Assembly: GCF_900110605.1 (NCBI RefSeq)
Contig: NZ_FOFI01000002.1
Span: forward strand, 248,001-312,000
Reading direction: 5' to 3'
DNA from: Epilithonimonas lactis
GTDB lineage: Bacteria > Bacteroidota > Bacteroidia > Flavobacteriales > Weeksellaceae
DNA: 64,000 nt
Positions 24,640 to 33,994 of this stretch are shown here, in pieces; within the stretch, counting starts at the first letter, position 1; each line of letters begins with the position of its first letter. The position numbers and the translations under genes were made by a program. Under the pieces are notes generated by a model. That model was not told the origin of the DNA. It was given only the letters and a program-made list of their open reading frames with translations, and did not search any database.

Positions 24640-26406
24640 ATGTCACACAGAATTTACATTTACAATGCATCAAATCCATCGGATGCCAGTAAAAGTGATG
24701 TAATGATGGTAGAATGGGGCTATGACGTCCCTCTGCTTCTTCAAAGTCTCTTCACGGGTGAAGGTTTTGTTGCAGGAAATATTTACAATGACCACACAGA
24801 GCCTGATAATTTCGGGCTTTATTTTGATGCCCAAGCTGGTATTGAAAATTTTAAAAAGCTCTATCAGTTTCTAGAAAATTCAAATCTAATTGACGATTTC
24901 GAAAAATTTTCGGAGGCCAAAGAGAATTTATTCAATTATCTTGACAAGCTGAAGCAACCCTATTTTCATATCGACGCATGGGATGTTTTCAATATGAACG
25001 ATATCTCGCATGAGGAACAGGCACAGCAACTTTTAAAAGATATTCAACAGAATAATAACGTTTTTCGTCAGGCTATCGAAGCTAATGATTCGACTTTGCT
25101 GGATGTAAAGCAATTTACCAGTGAATCAACTTTAGGATTTAGCAGTTTCAGGGAACTTTTGAATTACGTAGACTACGATTATGGTTGGGAACATATCTGG
25201 CAAGAACATGTTGAACCTAATCAAGTGGAAATTTTCGAAGAAAATGAACTTTGGGGACTTAAAGATGAAAAGGGAGATGTATTAATTCAGCCGATTTACG
25301 ACGAATTTTATGCGTATGATTACTATTCAGACCTTGCCGTTGTTGTGAAAAATGAAAAGTATGGCTACGTCAATAAGCGAGGTGAAGAGATTATTCCCTT
25401 AATTTTCGATGATGCGTACGATTTCGAAATTTCTAAAACAGCCATTGTAAAGACGGGCGAAAAATTTGGACTGATAAATTTGAAAGGTGAAGTTGTTCTT
25501 GAGCCTTTGTATGAAGAAATGATTTTTTTGGAAAATGACGGCAACAACGAAATTTTCACTGCAAAACTCAACGACAATTACGGCCTGATTACATCTAACG
25601 GCAAAGTGAAAATTGATTTTATTTCCGACAATCCGTTTGAATCTAAAACGAGTTATTTTAACACAAAAGTAAACGGGCAAAAGGCGCACAAAATCTTCAC
25701 CAGAAATTTTGTCTACGTTGGGGATTATCCAGAAAATGCACTTGAAGGATTGAGCTATAATTACATTTTGGTAAAGCCTCACAAAAACCAGCAGAAACAC
25801 AAAATATTTGATGCTAAAGGAAATCTTTTGGTGGATGACTTTGATAAAATCGTTAGAACAGACTATCTTCCTGAAGCCTTGGTCATCATTAAGAACAAAA
25901 AGAAAGCTCTTTTACATCTCGCAACAGGTGACTTACGTTTAGATTTTGAATATGACCAGATTTCGGAGATGGTAATCCTGAGCAATAGTTTGGACTCAGA
26001 TAAAATCGTTAAGGTAGAAAGAGATGGTTTGCTTGGTGTGATAGATTCTGGTGTTCCAGATGGATGGATTGTTGAAATGGGAAATTACAATGACGCTCTG
26101 TTTTTATCTAAAAATATTTATGCTTTAAGAAGAGGCGATTTATGGGCTCTAAAATATTTGAATGAAGATGAGCCATTAACTTTTGAATATGATTTAATTT
26201 GCAGAAAGCCTTTATATGATAGCGTTGCATATGCATTTTATGGCAATGATGTTTATGTTGTAAAAGAAGATGGTTTGGAGTTTGCAAATGCTTACGAGGT
26301 TTTGGAGGATGTTAAAGACGATTATTCAATATATTATTTTGATGCATTTGCAAAAAGGAAATTGTCTGAATACGTGAAAAGAGAAATTGGCGAACAGCCA
26401 GATTAA
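24640..26406 (+). CDS. WG-repeat protein, 588 aa
   Basis: The N-terminal 200 residues (YIYNASNPSDASKSDVMMVE) form a domain I do not recognise. From about residue 205 several WG (KWG-type) beta repeats follow, with units such as ENELWGLKDEKGDVLIQPIYDE, NEKYGYVNKRGEEIIPLIFDD and EKFGLINLKGEVVLEPLYEE. There is no signal peptide. WG repeats are thought to mediate binding, and such proteins are often found in polymorphic or accessory loci. No enzymatic role in pigment synthesis is evident, and it looks like a passenger within the operon, although the strand and spacing match its neighbours. Confidence 0.85.
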   Translation: MSHRIYIYNASNPSDASKSDVMMVEWGYDVPLLLQSLFTGEGFVAGNIYNDHTEPDNFGLYFDAQAGIENFKKLYQFLENSNLIDDFEKFSEAKENLFNYLDKLKQPYFHIDAWDVFNMNDISHEEQAQQLLKDIQQNNNVFRQAIEANDSTLLDVKQFTSESTLGFSSFRELLNYVDYDYGWEHIWQEHVEPNQVEIFEENELWGLKDEKGDVLIQPIYDEFYAYDYYSDLAVVVKNEKYGYVNKRGEEIIPLIFDDAYDFEISKTAIVKTGEKFGLINLKGEVVLEPLYEEMIFLENDGNNEIFTAKLNDNYGLITSNGKVKIDFISDNPFESKTSYFNTKVNGQKAHKIFTRNFVYVGDYPENALEGLSYNYILVKPHKNQQKHKIFDAKGNLLVDDFDKIVRTDYLPEALVIIKNKKKALLHLATGDLRLDFEYDQISEMVILSNSLDSDKIVKVERDGLLGVIDSGVPDGWIVEMGNYNDALFLSKNIYALRRGDLWALKYLNEDEPLTFEYDLICRKPLYDSVAYAFYGNDVYVVKEDGLEFANAYEVLEDVKDDYSIYYFDAFAKRKLSEYVKREIGEQPD

Positions 26407-26420
26407 CTGATAATTTAAAA

Positions 26421-27170
26421 ATGAAGCATTATCCATTTATCATCTTCTATCTTTTCCTGAATGCCTTTGTTTACGCATTTCAGGGAACAGTCTGGGTTTA
26501 CATCTTTTGCTTCATTCTATTTTCAGCAGTTGTAATCTGGGGTTCTTTTGACATTCAGTTGGGATATTTTATTAAAAGTTTTACTCATAAACGGACAAAA
26601 ATCAAAGAAGTCGCTTTGACTTTCGATGACGGACCGACAGAATTTACTCCTAAATTTTTAGATGTTTTAAAAGAAAATAATATCAAAGCTAACTTTTTCT
26701 GCATCGGAAAACAGATTGATAAATACCCTGAAACTTTCCAAAGAATCATTGCGGAAGGTCATACAGTGGGCAATCACACTTTTTCACATTCCAATAATAC
26801 CGGATTTTTATCGACTTCAAAAATGGTTAAGGAAATTGAAAAATGTGATGAACGTATTTTAAAATTTGGGAGTATTAAAACCAATTTGTACCGTCCTCCT
26901 TTTGGAGTGACCAATCCGAATATTGCAAAAGCAATCAAAAAAACGAATAAAAAAAGTATCGGCTGGAATGTCCGTTCACTGGACACGGTGATTTCGGATG
27001 AGAAGAAAATTTTAAAGAAAGTAAAAAGAAATTTACAAAAAGGAAGCATTATCCTGCTTCACGACACTTCTGAGAAAACGTACAATGTTTTGGTTGAATT
27101 ATTGTTATTTTTGGAGCGTGAAAAGTATTCAACTTTCACGATTGATTCAATCATTAAATCAGAAAAATAA
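26421..27170 (+). CDS. Polysaccharide deacetylase family protein
   Basis: A 249-residue membrane-anchored NodB-type deacetylase. Two N-terminal hydrophobic helices (FIIFYLFLNAFVYAF, VWVYIFCFILFSAVVIW) precede the catalytic domain with motif 1 TFDDGPTEF, motif 2 GNHTFSHSNN, motif 3 RPPFGVTNP and motif 5 ILLHDT. The metal-binding Asp and two His are present. Deacetylases of this kind are common passengers of aryl polyene clusters. The substrate could be a glycan or an acylated intermediate. It abuts the LolA-like gene with no gap. Confidence 0.9.
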   Translation: MKHYPFIIFYLFLNAFVYAFQGTVWVYIFCFILFSAVVIWGSFDIQLGYFIKSFTHKRTKIKEVALTFDDGPTEFTPKFLDVLKENNIKANFFCIGKQIDKYPETFQRIIAEGHTVGNHTFSHSNNTGFLSTSKMVKEIEKCDERILKFGSIKTNLYRPPFGVTNPNIAKAIKKTNKKSIGWNVRSLDTVISDEKKILKKVKRNLQKGSIILLHDTSEKTYNVLVELLLFLEREKYSTFTIDSIIKSEK

Positions 27171-27797
27171 ATGTTTAAAAATATAGCTTTCTTCGCCTCT
27201 TTATTAATCTCAGGTTTTGTTTTTGCCCAAAATACAGCAATGACTAGCGCTGAATCCAAAGCATTTGTGACAAAAATTTCTGCTGAAACAAAGGAAATTA
27301 AAACTTTACAAAGCGATTTCGTTCAGACAAAAAAAATGGATTTTTTAGATAAAAACATTGTTACGCAGGGAAAAATGTCTTTAAAATCACCAAATACACT
27401 GAGCTGGAAATATACTAAACCTTATCAATACAGTATTATATTTAAGGAAAACAAAATTTTCATCAACGACCAAGGGAAAAAATCATCGGTGGATGCAAAG
27501 AGCAAAACTTTTGAAAAAATAAATAAACTGATTGTCGGGAGTTCCAACGGAAAAATGTTCAGTGACCCTGAATTTTCTGTGGTTTATATGAAAAATTCAG
27601 GGTCGAACATTGCGAAATTTACTCCGAAATCTGCGCAGTTGATGAAGTACATTAAGCAAATTGAACTTCATTTCCCTAAGAATCAGACAACTGTTTCTCA
27701 GGTCAATATGACTGAGGCTTCGGGCGACACAACAAATATTGTTTTTAAAAACACCAAAATCAATGCGCCGATTCCTGCTTCTGAGTTTTCTTTATAG
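27171..27797 (+). CDS. LolA-like outer membrane lipoprotein carrier
   Basis: A 208-residue periplasmic protein with Sec signal MFKNIAFFASLLISGFVFAQ. The mature part has LolA features: the segment QSDFVQTKKMDFLDK, SPNTLSWKYTKPYQYSI and a C-terminal strand NIVFKNTKINAPIPASEF. LolA proteins ferry lipoproteins across the periplasm, and a LolA-like member is standard in aryl polyene clusters, where it is proposed to carry the lipid pigment. It starts directly after the deacetylase stop, and its end is overlapped by the next gene. Confidence 0.9.
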   Translation: MFKNIAFFASLLISGFVFAQNTAMTSAESKAFVTKISAETKEIKTLQSDFVQTKKMDFLDKNIVTQGKMSLKSPNTLSWKYTKPYQYSIIFKENKIFINDQGKKSSVDAKSKTFEKINKLIVGSSNGKMFSDPEFSVVYMKNSGSNIAKFTPKSAQLMKYIKQIELHFPKNQTTVSQVNMTEASGDTTNIVFKNTKINAPIPASEFSL

Positions 27798-28398
27798 TTC
27801 GCTTTTTTTGCTGATGATTTCTTGTAAAACATATCAGCTTGCAGATGCAAAACCAATTTCAAATTCCGAAAAAGAAGTTGAAAATCTGTACTTTTCTTCA
27901 AACGAAGATTATGTTTACAAATGCCAAATGGAAGTTTACGGCAACGACATCAGCGGAATTCTAATCATCAAAAAAATCTCCGAAATCACGCACAGAGTTG
28001 TGATGACCTCGGATTTTGGAAACAAAATGATTGACTTTGAAATCTCAGAAAATAACTTCAAACTCAATTACGTCTTGGCAGATTTAGACAAAAAAATGGT
28101 AATCAATTTTCTGAAAAATGATTTTCAGGAATTATTAAAACGAAAGTTTTCGGTGAGTGAAAGTTTTGAAAATAATGATTCGAAGATTTATCTTTCAAAC
28201 GTTGATAAGAAACAATATTATTTGTTCTTTGATAAAAATTCTAGCCTATTAAACCAAATCATCTACACAAAAAACAAGCGAGAAAAAATCGATTTTACTT
28301 TTGAAGCAAAAAAACATACTTTTGCAGAGACAATCAATCTTCAACACAAAGATTTTAAAATCAACATCAAACTTTTCCAAATCACTGAAACTGAATAA
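27763..28398 (+). CDS. Outer-membrane lipoprotein of the pigment locus, 211 aa
   Basis: Lipoprotein signal MRRFLLLSFLYSSLFLLMIS with lipobox Cys, followed by a beta-rich mature domain (YVYKCQMEVYGNDISGILII, KIYLSNVDKKQYYLFF). I infer a LolB- or DUF3261-like receptor for the product carried by the LolA-like protein, because it directly follows that gene and overlaps it by 35 nt. The start is the ATG that gives a proper signal; a TTG eight codons earlier is less likely. The family cannot be fixed by eye. Confidence 0.75.
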   Translation: MRRFLLLSFLYSSLFLLMISCKTYQLADAKPISNSEKEVENLYFSSNEDYVYKCQMEVYGNDISGILIIKKISEITHRVVMTSDFGNKMIDFEISENNFKLNYVLADLDKKMVINFLKNDFQELLKRKFSVSESFENNDSKIYLSNVDKKQYYLFFDKNSSLLNQIIYTKNKREKIDFTFEAKKHTFAETINLQHKDFKINIKLFQITETE

Positions 28399-28401
28399 AA
28401 T

Positions 28402-28776
28402 ATGCAAACCATTCTTACCAACTTTTACACTTTAGAATCATCCGAAAAATCAGAGAATGGAAGTTTCATTGCGAAGATAAAACTCAATCCTGACCACGAG
28501 ATTTTCAAAGGACATTTTCCTGGAAACCCTGTAACACCAGGTGTTTGTATGATGCAGATTGTGAAAGACTTGACTGAAAATTTCACCGCTTCAAAATTGT
28601 TTTTGAAATCCGCTTCCAATGTGAAGTTTATGGCCATCATCAATCCTTTTGAAACGCCAGATTTGGTTTTGCAATTGGACATTACGGAAAAAGATGGCGA
28701 ACTAAAAGTAAAGAACACGACCAGTTTTGGCGAAACAATTGCATTGAAACTATCAGTTAATTACACCAAAATCTAA
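28402..28776 (+). CDS. FabZ-like 3-hydroxyacyl-ACP dehydratase, 124 aa
   Basis: A hotdog protein with the FabA/FabZ signature FKGHFPGNPVTPGVCMMQ, so the catalytic His is present. The usual acidic residue of GVLxxEA reads Gln here (GVCMMQIVKDL), which may reduce activity or shift its mechanism. It is a third hotdog-type dehydratase in the locus and is close to the short ApeI-type proteins. Probable role: dehydration in the polyene chain. It sits 3 bp behind the lipoprotein gene. Confidence 0.82.
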   Translation: MQTILTNFYTLESSEKSENGSFIAKIKLNPDHEIFKGHFPGNPVTPGVCMMQIVKDLTENFTASKLFLKSASNVKFMAIINPFETPDLVLQLDITEKDGELKVKNTTSFGETIALKLSVNYTKI

Positions 28777-28780
28777 GGTT

Positions 28781-29263
28781 ATGAAATTGATTTTCACTTT
28801 GATGTTCACATTCTTCTCCCTCTTCCAATCCGATTTGGAATCTTTGAGAAACAGCTATTCCAAAGCAAACTCATCCAACGAGAATGCGAAGAATTTCATT
28901 GCTTTGGCTGAGAAAAAATCATCAAATGACCCCGTAATTTCTGCCTACAAATCAGCTTCTAAAATCTTGGAAGCCAAAGTGACGACCGAAAAAAACAAAA
29001 GAAAAACATTTGTAAAATCGGGCGCAACTACCTTGGAAAGCCTCATTGCGAGCAATCCAAACAATGCAGAATTACGTGTCATCCGAATGAGCGTTCAGGA
29101 AAACATCCCAAAAATCGTGGGTTACCACAAGAATCTGAAAGAAGACAAAACCTTCCTCATCAACAACTACAGCAAGCAAAATGCTGACCTGAAAAGCTAT
29201 ATCAAACAGTTTGCTGGGCAATCCAAAACGATGACGGCTTCCGAAAAAGCTTCATTCAAATAA
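28781..29263 (+). CDS. Hypothetical secreted protein, 160 aa
   Basis: The N-terminus MKLIFTLMFTFFSLFQSD is a signal-peptide-like segment. The mature region is helical and Lys-rich (SSNENAKNFIALAEKKSSND, AYKSASKILEAKVTTEKNK). I recognise no family, though short helical exported proteins occur at this position in other aryl polyene loci. Its stop overlaps the start of the glycosyltransferase gene by 1 nt (TAATG), so it is part of this operon. Confidence 0.7.
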   Translation: MKLIFTLMFTFFSLFQSDLESLRNSYSKANSSNENAKNFIALAEKKSSNDPVISAYKSASKILEAKVTTEKNKRKTFVKSGATTLESLIASNPNNAELRVIRMSVQENIPKIVGYHKNLKEDKTFLINNYSKQNADLKSYIKQFAGQSKTMTASEKASFK

Positions 29264-30435
29264 TGACCATCCACGAAGTACGAAACGCCATCTTAGAAAG
29301 GAAAATCTGCGTTTTAATCCCTACTTACAACAACGAAAAAACGCTGAAGCGCGTCATCGACGGCGTTCTGGATTACACCCAAAACATCATTGTTGTAAAC
29401 GACGGTTCCACGGATTCTACTTCGTCCATTTTGAGCGATTATCGCCAAATTTCAATTATCCATTTACCCGAAAACAAAGGCAAAGGAAATGCGCTGAAAA
29501 TCGGTTTCAGAAAAGCTTTGGAACTTGGATTTGATTTTGCCATCACGATAGATTCCGACGGTCAACATTATCCAGACGACATTCCCGTTTTTGTGGAGGC
29601 TTTGCTTGCGGAAAATGAAGATGTTTTGCTCATCGGCAACCGGAATATGTCGCAAGATGGGATTCCGAAAAAAAGCAGTTTTGGGAACAATTTTTCCAAC
29701 TTCTGGTTTTGGTTCGAGACCGGAATCAAGCTTCAGGACACGCAATCCGGCTACAGACTTTATCCGTTGAACCAAATTCCGAAAAAATATTTCACGCCAA
29801 AATTCGAGTTCGAAATCGAGATTATCGTACGAACTGCGTGGAAAAATATTCCGGTCAAAAATGTTCCGGTGAAAGTCCTTTACGACCCAGCGGAAAGGGT
29901 TTCGCACTTTCGTCCTTTCAAAGATTTTACGCGAATCAGCATTCTGAATACCATCCTGGTTATCATCACTTTAGCCTACATCAAACCTCGAAATTTTATC
30001 GTTAATTTCAGGAAGAAAAGTTTCAAAAGATTCATCAAAGAAGATGTTTTGGAAAGCGACGGAAGCAACCGCACCAAGGCGTTTTCCATTGCATTGGGCG
30101 CCTTCATCGGATTGTCGCCGGTTTGGGGTTTTCAGACGGCTTTGACGATATCTCTGGCCGTGATTTTCAAGCTCAACAAGGTGCTGGCATTTGTCTCTTC
30201 CAACATCAGTTTTCCGCCGTTCATTCCGCTCATTATTGCGGGTTCTCTCTTTATTGGTGCGCCTTTCGTGGATGGAGAAACCAATTTTCTGAATCACGAA
30301 ATCAACTTCGAATTGGTCAAAAATCACCTGCTTCAATACATTATCGGCAGTCTGATTCTGGCAACTTCGGTCTCCACAATTTTGGGCGTTGGTTTTTATC
30401 TTTTCCTCAACAAAGTCAATCCAGAAAACGGTTAG
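29263..30435 (+). CDS. Family 2 glycosyltransferase with C-terminal DUF2062 membrane domain
   Basis: Residues 1-230 are a GT-A type glycosyltransferase with LIPTYNNEKTLKRVIDGVL, VVNDGSTDST, the DxD motif ITIDSDGQHYPDD and the acceptor region DTQSGYRLYPL. Residues about 265-390 are a DUF2062 membrane domain (FSIALGAFIGLSPVWGFQTA, VLAFVSSNISFPPFIPLIIA). In proteobacterial aryl polyene clusters a glycosyltransferase and an LpxL-like acyltransferase form one protein; here the acyltransferase is a separate leftward gene. The donor sugar or lipid carrier is unknown. It is the last gene of the rightward arm. Confidence 0.9.
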   Translation: MTIHEVRNAILERKICVLIPTYNNEKTLKRVIDGVLDYTQNIIVVNDGSTDSTSSILSDYRQISIIHLPENKGKGNALKIGFRKALELGFDFAITIDSDGQHYPDDIPVFVEALLAENEDVLLIGNRNMSQDGIPKKSSFGNNFSNFWFWFETGIKLQDTQSGYRLYPLNQIPKKYFTPKFEFEIEIIVRTAWKNIPVKNVPVKVLYDPAERVSHFRPFKDFTRISILNTILVIITLAYIKPRNFIVNFRKKSFKRFIKEDVLESDGSNRTKAFSIALGAFIGLSPVWGFQTALTISLAVIFKLNKVLAFVSSNISFPPFIPLIIAGSLFIGAPFVDGETNFLNHEINFELVKNHLLQYIIGSLILATSVSTILGVGFYLFLNKVNPENG

Positions 30436-30467
30436 AATGATTTGGGCAACTTATCCGCCTTCCACTC

Positions 30468-30500
30468 CCAATTGTCACTCTGAGGCTCTCGAAGAGTCCG
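30468..30500. repeat. 33-bp repeat, left copy of an inverted pair
   Basis: Begins CCAATTGTCACTCTGAGG and ends TCGAAGAGTCCG. It is the exact reverse complement of a 33-bp stretch 3.4 kb to the right, so the two copies bracket the C45-family and CrtI-like genes. The wording resembles short flavobacterial intergenic repeats. Confidence 0.9.
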
Positions 30501-30559
30501 TTCAAGTCGGCTTGCGCTTCGCAGAGTTTAACGCTTTCCATTCATTTGACGATTAGTCA

Positions 30560-32206
30560 TTATTTCAACTTTCTCAAAGTCTTCTTCAAATATTTCTCAA
30601 CATTCTTTTTGTCGGGAATCGTTGTAATCTCCTTCGTCAAAGCTTTTTCAAATTCAATTTTCGCTTTCTGATAATCTTTTTGATTGAAATAATATTTCCC
30701 AGCCTGATAATAAACCAACCAGAAATCCGGATTTAAAGTTTGATAATGATTGATAAATTCATCAGATAATATTTTATTCTCATCAAACTGAGAACTCAAT
30801 TTTTTAAATTCCTCATAATTTTTAAATTCCTGAGAATCCACAAAAGAATCTTTCGCAATATTCAAATTTGAAGTCGCAAATTCTCCAGTTTTCAATCGTT
30901 CATCAGAGAAGATTTTACTCAAATTATAACAGACAAATTCCCCCAATTGATAAGGATTTGACGACACCCAAACCAAGCGTTTCTCCGGCGAAAAAATCAC
31001 CGCGTGATGCGCCAAAAGTTGGTTCAAAGCTTTCTCATTTCCATATCCGATTTTTTCTCCTTTCAAGCCAGATTTATCTCGTAAAATCGAAGCCATTTTT
31101 TCAGGATTCAACTTTGGGCTTTCATTCAACAATTCCTGAAGTTTTTCATAACGATATTCCGAATGGCTTTCCACAATTTGCTTTTGATTTCGCTCGTCAT
31201 CTTTATAAGCCTCGGACTGAAAATGATTTGTACAAACCACTTGACTCGAATTTTCCACTTTAAAAACCCCGAAATTATCCGGCGAAACTTCAATGATTAC
31301 AGCACTTTTATCAGTCGCACTTCCCACCAAAATCGATTCTGAGACAAAGACTTTCCGTTTTTTGGCAATCGCAATCGCTTCGTCAATATTTTTAGCAAAC
31401 TGTAGAATTTCACGAGTCACAAGCGAAATCGGCGTTTTTGCGGTCATCGGAATTTTGGATTTTCCAGCGTTGATTGTAACTGTGATTCCTTCCTTGTTCA
31501 TACCGGAAACCACGCCAATCATTCCCGGCCAACTGACCGACATATATGGAATTCCGTTTTCAGGTTCTACAAACTCAACCAACTTATTTTTGGCAAAATC
31601 GTCGCCGACATAAAAATCGAAATTTCTTCCAATCAGCAAATCGCCGTCTTCTGTATTCTCATTCCAAACCGCGAGTGAAGAACAGCCAACCATCGCCAAA
31701 TCCTGCATTGCGTGGCCAATATCGTGCGCGCCGTGCAAGTACAAACTTCTGAGATATTTTGGCGCAATAAAGTTATATTTGTCCGATGAATATTGGGATA
31801 AACCATAGATTTCGGTTTGATAATCTTCCCGAACATTCAAATACATTTTCCGATTGTACCATTTCAAAAAACCATTCAACAATTTTTGTTTGAATTTTGA
31901 TGGCACAAAACCTTCAACCTTGGAAAAGAAAATCGCTTCCTGATTTTGCATCAGATTTTGCGTCAAAGCACCATTGTTATAGCCCAACTGCAAAGGATTT
32001 CCGTGGATATAAAGTTCCCAAACTTGCTGTTTATTTTTGGTCAGATAATTTTGTTTGAAGCTAAAAGTTGAATCGTTCACCTTATCAACTTCCGGAATCT
32101 CAAGAGAATATTGGCTGATTTCCGGAACGTGATGGATGGACTTTGAAACGCCACACGAAATGAAATTCAAAACAAAAAACAGATAAAATAGAACTCTATT
32201 TTTCAT
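30560..32206 (-). CDS. C45-family N-terminal-nucleophile acyltransferase/peptidase, lipoprotein
   Basis: A 548-residue lipoprotein: MKNRVLFYLFFVLNFISC supplies the lipobox Cys18. The catalytic domain is that of the C45 group (acyl-CoA:6-aminopenicillanate acyltransferase type) with candidate nucleophile Cys175 in MVGCSSLAVWNENTEDGD and the RNFDFYVGDD motif. The C-terminus has a TPR-like pair (YQAGKYYFNQKDYQKAKIEF). Such enzymes transfer or hydrolyse acyl groups after self-cleavage before Cys. In this locus it might edit or attach acyl groups at the outer membrane. It overlaps the preceding oxidoreductase gene by 11 nt. Confidence 0.82.
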   Translation of the reverse strand: MKNRVLFYLFFVLNFISCGVSKSIHHVPEISQYSLEIPEVDKVNDSTFSFKQNYLTKNKQQVWELYIHGNPLQLGYNNGALTQNLMQNQEAIFFSKVEGFVPSKFKQKLLNGFLKWYNRKMYLNVREDYQTEIYGLSQYSSDKYNFIAPKYLRSLYLHGAHDIGHAMQDLAMVGCSSLAVWNENTEDGDLLIGRNFDFYVGDDFAKNKLVEFVEPENGIPYMSVSWPGMIGVVSGMNKEGITVTINAGKSKIPMTAKTPISLVTREILQFAKNIDEAIAIAKKRKVFVSESILVGSATDKSAVIIEVSPDNFGVFKVENSSQVVCTNHFQSEAYKDDERNQKQIVESHSEYRYEKLQELLNESPKLNPEKMASILRDKSGLKGEKIGYGNEKALNQLLAHHAVIFSPEKRLVWVSSNPYQLGEFVCYNLSKIFSDERLKTGEFATSNLNIAKDSFVDSQEFKNYEEFKKLSSQFDENKILSDEFINHYQTLNPDFWLVYYQAGKYYFNQKDYQKAKIEFEKALTKEITTIPDKKNVEKYLKKTLRKLK

Positions 32207-33728
32207 CAGCTTGATTTAAAACTTGAGTCAATCTTTCATCAATCAATTCCTTTCCAAGAATCTCCGAGCAAGTGTTGAACGCGCCAATTGTACAGCCCAA
32301 AATTCCGTGCATATTCACGCTTTGACCTGTCAGAAAAAGGTTGCTGACCTTGGTTTTTGGCGAGAAAATCGTTTTCATTGGATTGGACGAATCTTTCGTG
32401 TAGCCGTACATATTTCCCTTGTAACCGCCGATGTAATCGCGATAAGAAAGTGGCGAAGAAGTGTGAACAGCTTTGATTTGAGAACGCAATTCCGGGAATT
32501 TTTTCTCAATTTCAGAAATCAACTTTTCAGCTTTTTCAGTTTTGAAATTATCATAATTTTTTCCTCGTTCGTGTCCTTCTGCAACCGTGTTGAAAGTGTT
32601 TTCCCATTGTTTCACCTCATCGTAATTCATATAACTCAGAATGGTCAAGCTTTCTGCAAACTCAGGATTTTGTTTGGAAGCCGTTGCCGAAAGCATATAA
32701 GATTCTGGCCAATTTTCCTCCGAATAATCGGACTGATTCCAGATATTTTCTTCGTTCTTGCAATGGTAATAATTGAAATTGAAATGTTTGAAAGTCTTCG
32801 GTTTTAGAACAATGTAAACGCTGAAACACGAACTTATCGATTCTAACTCATCGATTCTTTTGGTGAAAGATTTCTTGAAATGTTCTTTCCCAATTAAATC
32901 CAAAGTTGTTTTTATCTCAATATTCGAAATGAATTTCTTGGCAAAATATTCTTTTCCGTTTTTGGTTTTTACGGATTTCAGAATTTGCTCATCATCAAAA
33001 ATCATATCTGAAACTTCGGAATGTTTATAGACTTCTGCGCCGTAATTCCTCAATTGTTTAATCAGTAATTTTGAAATTTGACTTCCACCGTTCGTACATT
33101 TATACGCACTTTGAATGTAAGAATTGACCGTCAAGGCGTGAACATACAAAGGTGTCTTTGCCGAGCCTGCATAAAGAAAATTGGAGCCAGACAAAACTGC
33201 TTGCAATTTCTTATTTGATGTGATTGATGCTATAAAATCCTTTGCATTAATGTAAAGAACATCTTCATCATACTTCCCATCGCCCACAAGATTGTACCTC
33301 GGAAATTGATTACAAACATTCTGAATTTCATTAACATAACTAATTAAATTCTCTCGTTCGTCAGGAAAAATATTTGATAATTGTTTTACAAAATTGTCGT
33401 AACCTTGTGAATGCGGATATTCGATTTCGTCGTTTTCGAAAGTGATTTTGTCGAATCCGATTTCGTCCATTTTTTCGAGATTCAAATCTTGGATGATGCC
33501 AAGGTGTTTGAAATATTGATGGAGATTCTGACCTTCGGAAAGTCCGCCCAGATAATGAACACCTGTATCGAAAATCAGTTTGTCTCGGGAAAAAGTTTGA
33601 AGGTTTCCGCCGTATTGGTTATTCTTTTCTAACACGCACACTTTCAGTCCTTCTTTCGCCAAAACCAAGGCAGAAACAAGTCCTCCAATTCCGCTTCCGA
33701 TGATTAGTATGTCGTATTGTTTTTTCAA
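32196..33728 (-). CDS. CrtI/RetSat-like FAD-dependent oxidoreductase
   Basis: A 510-residue flavoprotein with the dinucleotide-binding N-terminus YDILIIGSGIGGLVSALVLA and DTGVHYLGG, typical of phytoene desaturase, carotene isomerase and retinol saturase relatives. The C-terminus ends with the FAD-site motif LFLTGQSVNMHGILGCTIGA. It probably desaturates or isomerises the polyene. The start codon is TTG, since a stop codon in frame immediately precedes it. It overlaps the downstream C45-family gene by 11 nt, so the two are co-translated. Confidence 0.9.
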   Translation of the reverse strand: MKKQYDILIIGSGIGGLVSALVLAKEGLKVCVLEKNNQYGGNLQTFSRDKLIFDTGVHYLGGLSEGQNLHQYFKHLGIIQDLNLEKMDEIGFDKITFENDEIEYPHSQGYDNFVKQLSNIFPDERENLISYVNEIQNVCNQFPRYNLVGDGKYDEDVLYINAKDFIASITSNKKLQAVLSGSNFLYAGSAKTPLYVHALTVNSYIQSAYKCTNGGSQISKLLIKQLRNYGAEVYKHSEVSDMIFDDEQILKSVKTKNGKEYFAKKFISNIEIKTTLDLIGKEHFKKSFTKRIDELESISSCFSVYIVLKPKTFKHFNFNYYHCKNEENIWNQSDYSEENWPESYMLSATASKQNPEFAESLTILSYMNYDEVKQWENTFNTVAEGHERGKNYDNFKTEKAEKLISEIEKKFPELRSQIKAVHTSSPLSYRDYIGGYKGNMYGYTKDSSNPMKTIFSPKTKVSNLFLTGQSVNMHGILGCTIGAFNTCSEILGKELIDERLTQVLNQADEK

Positions 33729-33738
33729 TTATTTTAGA

Positions 33739-33776
33739 AGTGAGATGTTAGACTTTAGAAGTTAGATTTAAAATAT
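33739..33776. repeat. TTAGA-rich intergenic repeat stretch
   Basis: Direct repeats TTTAGAAGTGAGATGTTAGA and TTTAGAAGTTAGAT lie upstream of the CrtI-like gene. Stretches of this kind are common short repeats between flavobacterial genes. No coding signal is present. Confidence 0.4.
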
Positions 33777-33897
33777 GTTCAATGAATTTATTTTTTGTTA
33801 GTCATCGGTGACTGCTAAATTTAGATTCCTACGGAATGACAAAATTGGGTTTTAATGTGTAATGTTAATTTATGTTGAATCTGCAACCCGGCTTGTG

Positions 33898-33930
33898 CGG
33901 ACTCTTCGAGAGCCTCAGAGTGACAATTGG
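33898..33930. repeat. 33-bp repeat, right copy of an inverted pair
   Basis: Begins CGGACTCTTCGAGAGCCTCA and ends GTGACAATTGG; exact reverse complement of the copy at the left of the pair. Immediately to its right follows AAGCCCTTCGACTTCGCTCA, another short repeat type common in Bacteroidota. Confidence 0.9.
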
Positions 33931-33994
33931 AAGCCCTTCGACTTCGCTCAGGATAAACTACAGACGGATTAAGTTGACATAAATATATTGAAAA

